The notes beneath the pieces were generated by a model. The model did no database searches. It was given only the letters and a program-made list of their open reading frames with translations, and was not told the origin of the DNA. From Myxococcales bacterium (lineage in GTDB: Bacteria > Myxococcota_A > Polyangia > Polyangiales > Houyiibacteriaceae), in assembly GCA_020354595.1 (NCBI GenBank), contig CP070650.1:1550107-1560078 (forward strand): a stretch of 9,972 nucleotides of DNA, given 5' to 3'. Positions 1-7,783 of this stretch are shown in pieces (the stretch's first letter is position 1; the number at the start of each line of letters is the position of its first letter). The position numbers and the translations under genes are program-made.

Positions 1-201
1 GAGGTAACGAAGACCACCATGGATCAGCTTGCTCGACCTCGAGCTCGTGCCATACGCGATGTCGTTCTGTTCGAAGAGCGCGACGCGGAGACCTCGTCGG
101 GCGGCGTCTCGGACGATGCCCGCACCCGTGATACCGCCGCCGATGACGACGACGTCGACCTCTTCTGGGATTTGCTCCCACATCTGTTCGCGAGAAGGCA
201 T
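1..201 (-). CDS. glpD: FAD-dependent glycerol-3-phosphate dehydrogenase, N-terminal part
   Basis: The 67 N-terminal residues are present; the rest lies beyond the left edge. A dinucleotide-binding Rossmann motif is visible ([12 protein letters not shown], residues 17-28), with an acidic residue (E44) at the end of the second strand that would bind the FAD ribose. The segment [16 protein letters not shown] (52-67) is the highly conserved signature of GlpD/GlpA. The family oxidises glycerol 3-phosphate to dihydroxyacetone phosphate at the membrane and passes electrons to quinone. The ATG at 201-199 shares one base with the TGA of cysC (TGATG) and has an AGGAG seven bases upstream, so the start is well supported. 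It is the last gene visible in the minus-strand operon. GlpD versus GlpA cannot be separated from this fragment. Confidence 0.93.
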   Translation of the reverse strand, partial: MPSREQMWEQIPEEVDVVVIGGGITGAGIVRDAARRGLRVALFEQNDIAYGTSSRSSKLIHGGLRYL

Positions 202-815
202 CAGGAGTCTCCTAGAATGTTCTGCTCTTCGAGGTAGCGAACCACCTGGGCCGCTGCCTCATCGACGCTGAGGCCGGCGGTGAGCAGGTGCACCTCGGGG
301 TTTTGAGGCGCTTCATACGGAGCGTCGAGCCCAGTGAAATTGGAAATCTCGCCGGCCCTCGCCTTCTTGTAAAGGCCCTTCGGGTCGCGCGCTTCACAGA
401 TCTCGAGCGGCGTGTCCACGAACACCTCGACGAACTCGCCTTCGCCCATCAACCCGCGAATGCGATCCCGGTCCGTCCGGTACGGCGAGATGAACGCGGA
501 CACCACGAGCGCGCCGGCATCGGCAAACAGGCGGGAGACCTCACCAATGCGGCGGATGTTCTCCTCGCGGTCTTCCGGCGAAAAGCCGAGATCGCTGTTC
601 AGTCCGTGGCGAATGTTGTCGCCGTCGAGGACGTAGGCAAACGCGCCGCGGTCGACCAGCATGCGCTCGACGCGGTGACCGATGGTGCTCTTGCCGGAGC
701 CGCTGAGCCCCGTGAACCAGAGTACAGCCCCTCGGTGCCCGTGCGCTGCGGCGCGCGCGTCCTTGTCGACCTCGCCCACATGCCAGGTCAGGTTTGTTCC
801 CTTCGGGGCGCTCAT
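201..815 (-). CDS. cysC: Adenylyl-sulfate kinase (APS kinase)
   Basis: This 204-residue protein is a full-length APS kinase, which phosphorylates adenosine 5'-phosphosulfate to PAPS using ATP in the cytoplasm. The Walker A loop GLSGSGKS is at residues 36-43, followed by [17 protein letters not shown] (63-79) for APS binding, the SAFISPYR segment (106-113, with the serine that is phosphorylated in some relatives at 110) and the lid segment [12 protein letters not shown] (144-155). The ATG at 815-813 forms an ATGA overlap with the end of the DUF72 gene. Upstream extension to 899 is open, but that stretch is the other gene read in a shifted frame. No Shine-Dalgarno is obvious, so translation is probably coupled. 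No ATP sulfurylase, APS/PAPS reductase or sulfotransferase gene is in the window, so whether PAPS feeds cysteine synthesis or sulfation cannot be said. Confidence 0.95.
   Translation of the reverse strand: MSAPKGTNLTWHVGEVDKDARAAAHGHRGAVLWFTGLSGSGKSTIGHRVERMLVDRGAFAYVLDGDNIRHGLNSDLGFSPEDREENIRRIGEVSRLFADAGALVVSAFISPYRTDRDRIRGLMGEGEFVEVFVDTPLEICEARDPKGLYKKARAGEISNFTGLDAPYEAPQNPEVHLLTAGLSVDEAAAQVVRYLEEQNILGDS
209..213 (-). promoter_or_regulatory. Ribosome binding site of glpD
   Basis: On the minus strand AGGAG lies seven bases upstream of the glpD ATG, inside the last codons of cysC. It is one of the few strong Shine-Dalgarno sequences in this operon, so glpD may be translated partly independently of cysC despite the one-base overlap. 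Confidence 0.65.
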
Positions 816-1831
816 GGCGCCGAACATAGCAACTTTGCCAAGGCATGCACCGTCAGAGGGGACGAGCCTTCGGCCTTGTTGTTGACGAGCACGTAGCACT
901 CCGCATCGCGCTCGAGCGCGGCTCGAACGAGCCGCACGACATCCTGTCGCATCTGTGGCTGGGGAGAAACGATGCGGTCGAAGGGCGCATACGCTTCCTT
1001 GAGCTCGGCGTATCGCTCACCTGGTGGAAGAAGGAGGCGCGTGACGACGAGCCGGGTGTCGACCAATCCGTCAACGCGCATCTGCTCCGCCAGGGTCGGC
1101 ATACGAGACCAGTAGTTGAACACGTGGGAGGCACCGTGCTCGCGCAACGTTTTTGCATAGTCGGCGGTGAGCAGCCGGCGGTCCCGAAGCTCGACGGCAA
1201 ACGGGAAGTCCCGTGGGGCGTCTCGCAGGAACGCGCCGAGCTTGTCGCAGAACCACGCCGGGTCCAGAGGAAACGGAGACGGCGCGATTTCCACGATCCA
1301 CGGTCCCATGTGTCTGGCGAACGCCCCCAAGGCGGGCGCGTGCACGGACTGCGCGAAGAGCTCCGCGTTCAAGAAGTCTGGATTGCGTCTGCCCGCGTTT
1401 TCGCCGTAGCGCGGATGCCTCGGGTAGCCCGGCATGGTGACTCGCTGCCAGATCTTCATAGCCGCGCGAAAATCGTCGGGGAGTTGGGCCGCGTAAGCCG
1501 CCAAGTCCTGTTCCGACACCGGCGTGTAGTATCCGCGATCGATCCCCACCGTTCGCATCAGCGGGTGCGCCGCGTATTCGCGCAGCGAGTCCCGCAGGAA
1601 GGCGCGCTGGTTTGCGTATCGCTGGTGGTAGACGAGCCCGGCCCAACCCGGAAACGTCCAGCTCGAGGTGCCAAACCGAACGTTCGATGGAAGCCGATCA
1701 CGGAGGGTCTCGAGCTCTCGCTGCTGCTCCTCGAAGAGATAGTCCGTGTCCGGCTCCGCGCGGTCGAAGAGACCGAGTTGGGGCTCCTCTTCCCCGAAGA
1801 GCGGGCTCTTGGCGCGTCGCGGCCGCGTCAT
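812..1831 (-). CDS. DUF72 (YecE-like) family protein
   Basis: The 339 residues match the DUF72/YecE family, whose known structures are TIM-barrel-like and whose biochemical role is unknown. Visible signatures are VRFGTSSWTFPGW (51-63), the central YYTPVSEQDL and AMKIWQRVTMPGYPRHPRY segments, AVELRDRR in the middle, and NNKAEGSSP (317-325) near the C-terminus. At about 340 residues it is longer than the common 240-280 of the family. Part of the excess is a charged N-terminal arm of about 50 residues containing QLGLF (18-22), which resembles the bacterial sliding-clamp-binding pentapeptide. The ATG at 1831-1829 overlaps the TGA of mltG as ATGA, and the gene ends in an ATGA overlap with cysC, so it sits mid-operon. 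The family assignment is secure; the function is not. Confidence 0.9.
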   Translation of the reverse strand: MTRPRRAKSPLFGEEEPQLGLFDRAEPDTDYLFEEQQRELETLRDRLPSNVRFGTSSWTFPGWAGLVYHQRYANQRAFLRDSLREYAAHPLMRTVGIDRGYYTPVSEQDLAAYAAQLPDDFRAAMKIWQRVTMPGYPRHPRYGENAGRRNPDFLNAELFAQSVHAPALGAFARHMGPWIVEIAPSPFPLDPAWFCDKLGAFLRDAPRDFPFAVELRDRRLLTADYAKTLREHGASHVFNYWSRMPTLAEQMRVDGLVDTRLVVTRLLLPPGERYAELKEAYAPFDRIVSPQPQMRQDVVRLVRAALERDAECYVLVNNKAEGSSPLTVHALAKLLCSAP

Positions 1832-2946
1832 TCGAAGCTGTTGTTGTTGCGGCGAACCGCGATGTTGTGTTGCCGAAGCGTCTTGCTGAAGTGGTGCTGA
1901 CCGCTACCCCGCGCGACGAAGTAGAAGAAGTCGTGGTCCTCGGGGTCGATCACAGCCGCGATCGTGGCCTTGCCTGGATTGCTGATCGGCCCTGGCGGAA
2001 GCCCCGAGTGCCGGTAGGTGTTGTAGGGGTTCTCCCGGTCGTCCAGCATGGCCCGGGTGATTCGGCCGTCGTATTCGGCACACGATGGCGCGGCCTCGGG
2101 GACCGCTACGCAACCGTATTGCACGGTGGGATCGGCTTGCAGCCGTCTCCGTGGAAGAAAGCGCTTCGAGTTGAGCCGGTTCCAAAATACGCCCGCGATT
2201 CGGGCTCGCTCCGCTGGGACCGCCGCCTCTTTTTCGACGACCGACGCAAGGGTGATGATGTCGTGCGTAGTCCAACCGTCGAGCTCTGCGAGCTGCTGCG
2301 CGTATTTCTCCTGCAGCTCCTCGTACCGGCGCGTCCAGTTGGCGAGCATACGCTCGACGACCCGCCGCGGCTTCGTCTGGTCATCGAACTCGTACGTGTC
2401 GGGGAAGAGATAACCCTCGGCATCGTTCGCATCGACGCCGTAGCTGGCGAGCAACGAGCTGTCCTCCGTCGCGTCGAGGAATTCGTCCGCTGGGCACACG
2501 CCGTACTCCTCGAGACGTTCCGCGATCTCGAAACGCGAGAAGCCTTCGGGGATCAGGATACGGATTTGGATGCGTCCAAGCCGGGTCGTCGCGTAGCGGG
2601 CGACCTCTTCGGGAGTCATCGGGATGCGAAAACGAATCTTCCCCTGCCGGAGGTGCCGGTCGAGGCCGCGCATCCGCATGTAGGTCGACCAAACCCTCGC
2701 GCTCTTGATCACACCCTTCCCTTCGAGCTCGGTTGCAAGCTTGCGCAGCGTCATCCCTTCAGGGACCTCGAGGATGACTTCTTCCTCGTCACCCGTCGGC
2801 CCGTCGGAGTCGGGATAGATGACGAACAACCAACCGAGCGCACCGAGAAGCCCGAGCACTACGAGCAACGTCGCGAGGCTGATCAAGCGTGCCAGGCTGC
2901 GCCCGAGGTCGCTCTGGAGCTTTATGGGCTGCTCGGGTCCTTCCAC
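1828..2946 (-). CDS. mltG: Endolytic murein transglycosylase MltG
   Basis: This 372-residue protein belongs to the MltG (YceG-like) family, inner-membrane lytic transglycosylases that cleave nascent glycan strands and so set their length. A short cytoplasmic N-terminus is followed by one membrane segment (about 19-43). A LysM-like region comes next (about 55-110), then the catalytic domain. Key signatures are EGYLFPDTYEF (177-187), LASVVEKEA (233-241; E238 is the likely catalytic glutamate), LQADPTVQYG (269-278), YNTYRHSGLPPGPISNPG (308-325) and FVARGSGQHHFSKT (343-356). I chose the GTG at 2946-2944 because an AAGAAGG lies seven bases upstream and the membrane segment follows at once. The reading frame is open to 3258, but those 104 extra residues are arginine-rich shadow sequence of ruvX. 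The gene overlaps ruvX by 25 nt and the DUF72 gene by 4 nt. Confidence 0.95.
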   Translation of the reverse strand: MEGPEQPIKLQSDLGRSLARLISLATLLVVLGLLGALGWLFVIYPDSDGPTGDEEEVILEVPEGMTLRKLATELEGKGVIKSARVWSTYMRMRGLDRHLRQGKIRFRIPMTPEEVARYATTRLGRIQIRILIPEGFSRFEIAERLEEYGVCPADEFLDATEDSSLLASYGVDANDAEGYLFPDTYEFDDQTKPRRVVERMLANWTRRYEELQEKYAQQLAELDGWTTHDIITLASVVEKEAAVPAERARIAGVFWNRLNSKRFLPRRRLQADPTVQYGCVAVPEAAPSCAEYDGRITRAMLDDRENPYNTYRHSGLPPGPISNPGKATIAAVIDPEDHDFFYFVARGSGQHHFSKTLRQHNIAVRRNNNSFE

Positions 2947-3380
2947 GTCCCACCCTTCTTGGCGTCTAGATAACCCTGAAGCAAGATGGTCGCGGCGGAT
3001 TGGTCGACCACCTCGCGACGCTTCGACCCGCGTCGGCCCATCTGGATCAAGGAACGTTCCGCCGCGACCGTGGTCAATCGCTCGTCCCAGTACGTCACCT
3101 CGACGCCCAGCGCCGCGGCCAGGGCCGCGCCGAGGCCTCTGGCCCGCCTGGCGGCTTCGCCTTCGGTCCCATCGAGCCTCAGGGGCAGGCCAACGACGAC
3201 CAGCTCCACCTCTTCGTCCGCGAGTGCCTCTCGGACGCGGCCTGCCGCGTCGGCCCACCCTCCCCGGGCCGGCACCGTTTCCCGCGGAAACGCGATCGAG
3301 TCCGCGTCGTCCGAAATCGCGATGCCAATACGGGCTGCGCCCGGATCGATGCCGACTATGCGACCCAACTCAGCCCCCAC
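2922..3380 (-). CDS. ruvX: RuvX/YqgF family Holliday junction resolvase-like protein
   Basis: The 152 residues match RuvX (YqgF), an RNase H-fold nuclease family linked to Holliday-junction resolution and, in E. coli, to 16S rRNA 5' processing. Visible motifs are VGIDPGAARIGIAISD (9-24, with D12), VVVGLPLRLDG (61-71), TYWDERLTT (96-104, with E100) and VVDQSAATILLQ (124-135, with D126). These cover the acidic residues expected of the active site. The usual length is about 140 residues. The first available start is GTG at 3380-3378, overlapping the end of the aarF-like gene by 11 nt. A TTG four codons later (3368-3366), just after the upstream TGA, is an alternative, and neither has a strong Shine-Dalgarno. 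ruvX directly followed by mltG is a recurring bacterial neighbourhood. Confidence 0.93.
   Translation of the reverse strand: MGAELGRIVGIDPGAARIGIAISDDADSIAFPRETVPARGGWADAAGRVREALADEEVELVVVGLPLRLDGTEGEAARRARGLGAALAAALGVEVTYWDERLTTVAAERSLIQMGRRGSKRREVVDQSAATILLQGYLDAKKGGTWKDPSSP
2954..2960 (-). promoter_or_regulatory. Ribosome binding site of mltG, inside ruvX
   Basis: AAGAAGG on the minus strand ends seven bases before a GTG codon (2946-2944) in the mltG frame. It decides the mltG start against the longer open frame that begins at 3258. Confidence 0.6.
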
Positions 3381-4809
3381 TCGCGGATGCGTGCGCGCTG
3401 TTCTCGGGTGAACGTGATGGCCGGCTCTTCTTCAGCCTTTGGCTCAACAGCGGGAGCACGTAGGGAAAGCCGACTTGGAACTGATTGAGGTCGGGCGCGA
3501 TTTGTCCCGCCAACCAGAACATCATCACCGAAGCTCTCTCGACGTAGAACCAACCGTCGGGATAGTGAACCGAGCGCATGAGGCTCCGCAACTCGCGCCG
3601 CTCGACCTCGGGGTCTGCGAGCGCTTCGAGCTCCTTCGAGTTGCTCTTCATCAACATCGACGGTGTGTAGGACTCGAGCTTGAGCAACTTCTGAAAGTAG
3701 GTCTTGACCGTCTGGTCCAAGAGCTCGCGATCGCCGCCTTCCGCAACGAAGCCGATGTCCTCGATGCCACGCAACACCAGCTCGTCATTCTGCTCGAAGA
3801 AACCGCGAAGCACGTCGACCATGCCGAAGACCGTCTTTTCGTCGACGACGCTGATGGCTCCGAAGTCCAGAATGACGAGCTTGGCATCGTCGGTGCCTTC
3901 GATGGGTTGAACGAGGAAGTTCCCCGGGTGCGGATCGGCGTGGAAGAAGCGATGTACGAACACCTGCTTGTAGAAGCTCTTGACGAGGCGCTCGCCGAGC
4001 TTGTCGAGATTGACGCCGCGCTCCCGGATTTCATCGAGTCGGGTGATCTTGATCCCTTCCATGAAGGTCATCGTGAGGACGTCCTTCGTGGTGACCTGCT
4101 CGATGACCTCGGGGAACAGGATGTGGTCGTCATCGTCGAAATTGGCAGCCATCCGACCCATGCACTCGGCCTCGTGGATGTAGTCGGTCTCGCGACGCAG
4201 CAGGTCGACCAACGACGCGTGTACGGCTTCGATGTTCTGCACCGGCACGAACCACTTGTAGACCCGGACCATCAGCCGGATGACCCGCAGATCGATCCGC
4301 ACGACGTCTCGAATCCCCGGGTAGAGCACCTTCACTGCAACCTTGCGGCCGTCATCCATGTAGGCAACGTGCACTTGGCCAAGAGAAGCGGCCGCGACGG
4401 GATCGCGATCCATGCTCTCGAAGAACGCCTCCGGCTTGGCCCTGAGGCTGTCGATGAACGCCCGCTCGATCTCGTCGAAGGGGTGCGGCGGGACGGCATC
4501 CTGCAATGTCTCTAGTTTCTTGATGTAAACCGCGGGGAGAAACCCCCCCATGATCGACAGAACCTGGCCGAGCTTGATGTAGACACCGCGCAATTTGAGG
4601 ATGTCGGCGAGGAGTCGTCGCGAATTTGTTTCATCGACCCGAGCCTGGCGCCGCTCCAGCCATGCCGGAATTGTGGCCTCCTCGCGACCGGTCTCTGGGT
4701 CGATCCGCCAGCGCCGAAAGACCTTCAACAGGGCCAACTGCACCATATAGCTGGCAAAAATGACGCCGAAGGTGAGCTGGGCGCGGACGAGACGGATGAA
4801 AAGGTTCAT
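3370..4809 (-). CDS. aarF: AarF/UbiB (ABC1) family atypical kinase
   Basis: This 479-residue protein has the ABC1/ADCK/UbiB kinase-like fold. The KxGQ motif (KLGQ, 79-82) and alanine-rich loop AAASLGQVHVA (139-149) are the family hallmarks. The invariant lysine is K160 (VAVKVLYPG), the catalytic-type loop is HADPHPGN (290-297) and the metal-binding DFG is at 315-317. All conserved residues are present, so it is probably an active ATPase or kinase. A hydrophobic segment at about 12-31 suggests N-terminal membrane association. Family members support ubiquinone or other isoprenoid-quinone metabolism, but no quinone-synthesis gene is in the window, so the substrate is open. It is the first gene of the minus-strand operon; its ATG at 4809 faces the divergent cNMP-domain gene across 89 nt. 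The downstream glpD product would also use quinone, a possible but unproven link. Confidence 0.92.
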   Translation of the reverse strand: MNLFIRLVRAQLTFGVIFASYMVQLALLKVFRRWRIDPETGREEATIPAWLERRQARVDETNSRRLLADILKLRGVYIKLGQVLSIMGGFLPAVYIKKLETLQDAVPPHPFDEIERAFIDSLRAKPEAFFESMDRDPVAAASLGQVHVAYMDDGRKVAVKVLYPGIRDVVRIDLRVIRLMVRVYKWFVPVQNIEAVHASLVDLLRRETDYIHEAECMGRMAANFDDDDHILFPEVIEQVTTKDVLTMTFMEGIKITRLDEIRERGVNLDKLGERLVKSFYKQVFVHRFFHADPHPGNFLVQPIEGTDDAKLVILDFGAISVVDEKTVFGMVDVLRGFFEQNDELVLRGIEDIGFVAEGGDRELLDQTVKTYFQKLLKLESYTPSMLMKSNSKELEALADPEVERRELRSLMRSVHYPDGWFYVERASVMMFWLAGQIAPDLNQFQVGFPYVLPLLSQRLKKSRPSRSPENSAHASASGG

Positions 4810-4898
4810 GCGATTGGGCGGGGTCGGAGAATAGCAGCGATCGGAATTCGTCCTAGCGCCTTTAGAGGATGGCCCAAAGGGTATAAGGTTCGGGGTTC
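4810..4898. promoter_or_regulatory. Divergent intergenic region, probable promoters
   Basis: These 89 nt separate two divergent genes and must carry or lie next to start signals for the six-gene minus-strand operon and the plus-strand pair. On the minus strand TGCTATTCT (4836-4828) resembles an extended -10 element, 19 nt upstream of the aarF-like ATG, but it has no good -35. On the plus strand TATAAG (4882-4887) lies 11 nt before the GTG with a weak TTTAGA 15 nt upstream of it. Position is the strong argument; the exact elements are guesses. Confidence 0.35.
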
Positions 4899-6308
4899 GT
4901 GTCGGGTAGTCGAAAACTGAGGGACCAACTGCAGAAGTCGCTGCTGAAGGAGCGGTTTGCCGAAGCGCTCACCCTTTACGAGGCGCTTGAGCGGATGGAG
5001 GCCAGCGAGCCGCGATGGCCGCACCGCAAGGGCGACCTGTTGAAACGTCTAGGACGTACGAAAGAGGCGGTCAGCTCCTACGAACGCGCGGTGGACCTCT
5101 ATGCGCAGCGGGGTTTCGTCGCGCGCGCGGCCGCGATGGCCAAGGTCGTCATGGCTATTGATCCGGGTCGCGTAGATGTTCTCGAGCGCGTGCGACCAGA
5201 AGCAGCGCGCAAGCTTCACCGCTCCGCTAGAGGCGCCATCGTGACGGCGCACCTCGACCAGGCGTCGGGTGAACAGGACCCGACCCAAACGAAACACATC
5301 AGCACCGACGCCCAGCCTCTGGTGGCGGCCGACGCTGCCGACGACGTGTTGCGGTTCACTCAGCCGCCCGCTGCAAACCATCTGGACCTGGACATTTCCG
5401 AAGCAGAGGTGAAAGACCGCCCAGCGCTCACCGGTGATGGCCCGAGCGAAAGGCCAACCGCGGAGCACCTCGCGCAACTGCCCTCGATGCCGCTCTTTGC
5501 AGAAGTGCCCAAGTCGGTGCTCGCGCGACTGGTCAGAGAGTCCCGCCTGATCGAGCTGGAACCAGGCGGAACGCTGATCGAGGGGGGCACGACCGCGGAC
5601 TCGCTCTTCGTCCTCATCGAAGGGAGCGTTCACCTGGTGCGCGCCCAGCAGGGCGACATCATCATCTTGTCGGAAGGGGACGTCGTCGGCATCTCGTGTC
5701 TCCTCGACCGCGTGAACTACGAGAGCGATGTCATTGCACGAACGTCGGTGCTCGCGCTGCGCATCAGCAAGCTGCTGCTCGATCGTCTGGTTGGCGAGCA
5801 CCCCGCGCTCGGGGACTTGCTGCTGGAGGTGCTTGGGCGGCGCTTGGTCGCGACTCTGGTCCGCACATCTCCGATGTTCTCGAGCTTCGACAGCCGGGCT
5901 CGGTCGAAAGTGGCGGGGATTTTCGGCGTGCGTCGCGCAAACACCGGAACGGCGCTCCTCGAAGCCGGTAAACGCGCCGACGGGCTCTACATTCCCATGA
6001 TCGGCAAATTGACCGCGGTGCGGCAGGACGGCGAGGAAATCGGAAGCCTGAAGCTTGGCCGCGCGCTCGGACAACACTCCATGCTCACCGGGGCCCCCTC
6101 ACCGCTCACGGTGCGCGCCGACTCAGACGTGCTGGTGCTGCGCCTGTCGGCGCGGCGTTTCAACGAGCTCGTGGCAAAACACCCCAAGATGGTCGCGCAC
6201 CTCGAAGAGCTCGCCCGACGTCCGAGCGCGCCGACCTTTTCGCTGGTCCCTGAGCCAAGGCGAAAAACCGGCGCCTGTGTCGTCTCGTGGGTGATGTGCG
6301 CCCCTTGA
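4899..6308 (+). CDS. Protein with helical (TPR-like) N-terminus and two cyclic-nucleotide-binding-like domains
   Basis: The 469 residues begin with a helical, TPR-like region (about 8-90, with FAEALTLYEALERM and TKEAVSSYERAVDLYAQRG). An acidic, proline-rich linker follows (about 110-190), then two consecutive cNMP-binding (CRP-type beta-roll) domains at about 195-320 and 324-442. Each starts with a characteristic PLF/PMF segment (198-200, 325-327). The phosphate-binding cassette that normally reads GE-L-A-L plus PRxAT is degenerate in both: GISCLL with YESDVIA (264-280), and GQHSML with PSPLTVRA (391-407). The conserved glutamate and arginine are missing, so cAMP or cGMP binding is doubtful. 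No DNA-binding helix-turn-helix or enzymatic domain is visible. The GTG at 4899 is the first usable start after the divergent region; the Shine-Dalgarno is poor. It precedes thrC by 24 nt. Function unknown; a protein-interaction or regulatory role is inference. Confidence 0.85.
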   Translation: MSGSRKLRDQLQKSLLKERFAEALTLYEALERMEASEPRWPHRKGDLLKRLGRTKEAVSSYERAVDLYAQRGFVARAAAMAKVVMAIDPGRVDVLERVRPEAARKLHRSARGAIVTAHLDQASGEQDPTQTKHISTDAQPLVAADAADDVLRFTQPPAANHLDLDISEAEVKDRPALTGDGPSERPTAEHLAQLPSMPLFAEVPKSVLARLVRESRLIELEPGGTLIEGGTTADSLFVLIEGSVHLVRAQQGDIIILSEGDVVGISCLLDRVNYESDVIARTSVLALRISKLLLDRLVGEHPALGDLLLEVLGRRLVATLVRTSPMFSSFDSRARSKVAGIFGVRRANTGTALLEAGKRADGLYIPMIGKLTAVRQDGEEIGSLKLGRALGQHSMLTGAPSPLTVRADSDVLVLRLSARRFNELVAKHPKMVAHLEELARRPSAPTFSLVPEPRRKTGACVVSWVMCAP

Positions 6309-6332
6309 CGAAGCGCCTATACTGGGGCTCCC

Positions 6333-7670
6333 ATGAGCTACAGCGCGTCTTTTCGCTGCGTCGCGGGGTGCAGCGGCAGCTACCCCCTCGACCAAGTCAT
6401 CTACTCGTGCCCGGAGTGCGGTGAGCTCCTCGAGGTGCAGCACGACATCGATGCGCTGAAAGACCGGAGCGGCTCCGCATGGAGCAAGCTCTTCGACCGG
6501 CGGTGGATGACTCGCGACTGGCCGTACGGAAGCGGGGTCTGGGGAAAGAAGGAATGGGTGCAGCCCCATCTTCGCGACGAAAACGTCGTGTCGACCGCGG
6601 AGGGCGGCACCAACCTATTTTGGGCGGAGCGCTACGGGAAGTCGTTGGGGCTCGACGACGTTTGGATCAAGAACTGCGGCAACAGTCACACCGGCTCGTT
6701 CAAGGACCTCGGGATGACGGTGTTGGTGAGCACCGTCAATCAGATGATCCAGGACGGCAAGCCGATCAGAGCGATTGCGTGTGCGTCAACGGGGGACACG
6801 TCGGCAGCGCTGGCCGCGTACTGCGCGTCGGCGGGGATTCCGTCGGTGGTGTTGCTGCCAAAGGGCAAGGTGACCACGGCGCAGCTCGTACAGCCCTTGG
6901 CGAACGGCGCTCTGGTTTGCGCACTCGACACCGACTTCGACGGATGCATGGCAATCGTCCGGCAGCTGACGACTGAGAAGAGCATCTACCTGGCGAACTC
7001 GATGAACTCGCTTCGGCTCGAGGGGCAGAAGACCGTGGCAATCGAGATCGTGCAGCAGTTCGACTGGAAAGTACCGGACTGGGTGATCATCCCTGGCGGC
7101 AACCTCGGGAACGTAGCGGCCTTGGGAGCCGGCTTCGACATGATGTTGCAGCTCGGCCTGATTTCGAAGCGCCCCCGGATTTGTCTGGCACAGGCCGAGA
7201 AGGCCAATCCGCTCTACCGGGCCTACAAGGCCGGCTGGGACAACTTCGAGGCGATCACGGCCGAGGAGACGGAGGCCAGCGCGATTCGGATCGGGAACCC
7301 AGTGAGCGTGCGTCGGGCGATTCGGGCGCTGCAAGCCTTTGACGGGGTCGTCGAGCAGGCGAGCGAGTCGGAGCTTGCGGAGGCGGCCGCCGCCGCAGAC
7401 CGGGCCGGGAGCTACACGTGCCCGCACACCGGCGTTGCGCTCGCCGCGCTGGAGAAGCTGCGGGCGAAAGGGGCCATCGAGCCGGGGCAGAAAGTCGTTG
7501 TGATTTCGACTGCCAACGGGTTGAAGTTCACGCAGTTCAAGATTCGGTACCACGAGAACGAGATCCCGGGCGTCGAGAGCAAGCACCCGAACAAGCCGGT
7601 GGCATTGCCGAGCGAATACGAGGCGGTGAAGGCGGCGGTGTTTGAGGAGCTGGAGAAGCGGGCCCGGTAA
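6333..7670 (+). CDS. thrC: Threonine synthase
   Basis: This 445-residue PLP enzyme of fold type II converts O-phosphohomoserine to threonine in the cytoplasm. An N-terminal zinc-ribbon-like knuckle pairs C9/C13 with C26/C29 (SCPECG), as in the archaeal/plant-like type of threonine synthase. The PLP lysine is K124 in [11 protein letters not shown] (118-128). The substrate or cofactor loop STGDTSAA (152-159) and the PLP-phosphate loop GGNLGN (255-260) are intact, as is [13 protein letters not shown] near the C-terminus. The ATG at 6333 lies about five bases after a GGGG, a moderate ribosome binding site. It starts 24 nt after the cNMP-domain gene on the same strand and is probably co-transcribed with it. 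No other threonine-pathway gene (thrA, thrB) is in the window. Related PLP enzymes with similar folds exist, but the whole set of motifs favours ThrC. Confidence 0.93.
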   Translation: MSYSASFRCVAGCSGSYPLDQVIYSCPECGELLEVQHDIDALKDRSGSAWSKLFDRRWMTRDWPYGSGVWGKKEWVQPHLRDENVVSTAEGGTNLFWAERYGKSLGLDDVWIKNCGNSHTGSFKDLGMTVLVSTVNQMIQDGKPIRAIACASTGDTSAALAAYCASAGIPSVVLLPKGKVTTAQLVQPLANGALVCALDTDFDGCMAIVRQLTTEKSIYLANSMNSLRLEGQKTVAIEIVQQFDWKVPDWVIIPGGNLGNVAALGAGFDMMLQLGLISKRPRICLAQAEKANPLYRAYKAGWDNFEAITAEETEASAIRIGNPVSVRRAIRALQAFDGVVEQASESELAEAAAAADRAGSYTCPHTGVALAALEKLRAKGAIEPGQKVVVISTANGLKFTQFKIRYHENEIPGVESKHPNKPVALPSEYEAVKAAVFEELEKRAR

Positions 7671-7783
7671 TTCTACGCAACTCGGGGCAGCTTTGTCCGA
7701 TACATGCGGCATGCAGGAGATGCAGGCCCGGAGTGCGCGAGTCACGGCGATTGTCGCACGGCAGAGCGTGTCGCTTATAAGCT

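Noticed and set aside
845..1900. 351-codon open frame on the plus strand, antisense mainly to the DUF72 gene
   Set aside because: It mirrors a clearly conserved protein on the minus strand. Long antisense frames are expected in GC-rich coding DNA, and its translation has no recognisable domain.
1612..2973. 453-codon open frame on the plus strand, antisense to mltG
   Set aside because: It lies opposite the full MltG domain with all its motifs; the arginine- and valine-rich translation matches nothing I know.
3439..4515. 358-codon open frame on the plus strand, antisense to the aarF-like kinase
   Set aside because: The minus strand carries every ABC1 kinase motif in one frame. The plus-strand translation, rich in histidine, leucine and acidic residues, is a shadow.
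5049..6077. 342-codon open frame on the minus strand, antisense to the cNMP-domain gene
   Set aside because: The plus strand shows two clear beta-roll domains; the antisense frame shows no domain or ribosome binding site.
6305..6323. TTGACG and TATACT before thrC as a sigma-70 promoter
   Set aside because: The two hexamers are only 7 nt apart instead of about 17, and the TTGACG overlaps the stop codon of the preceding gene. Read-through from upstream is simpler.
6786..7745. 319-codon open frame on the minus strand, antisense to thrC
   Set aside because: It covers the catalytic part of threonine synthase in reverse; arginine- and leucine-rich composition indicates a shadow frame.
7734..7760. 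GTGCG...CGCAC inverted repeat downstream of thrC
   Set aside because: Only about five pairs with a loop of some 17 bases, as expected by chance in GC-rich sequence.
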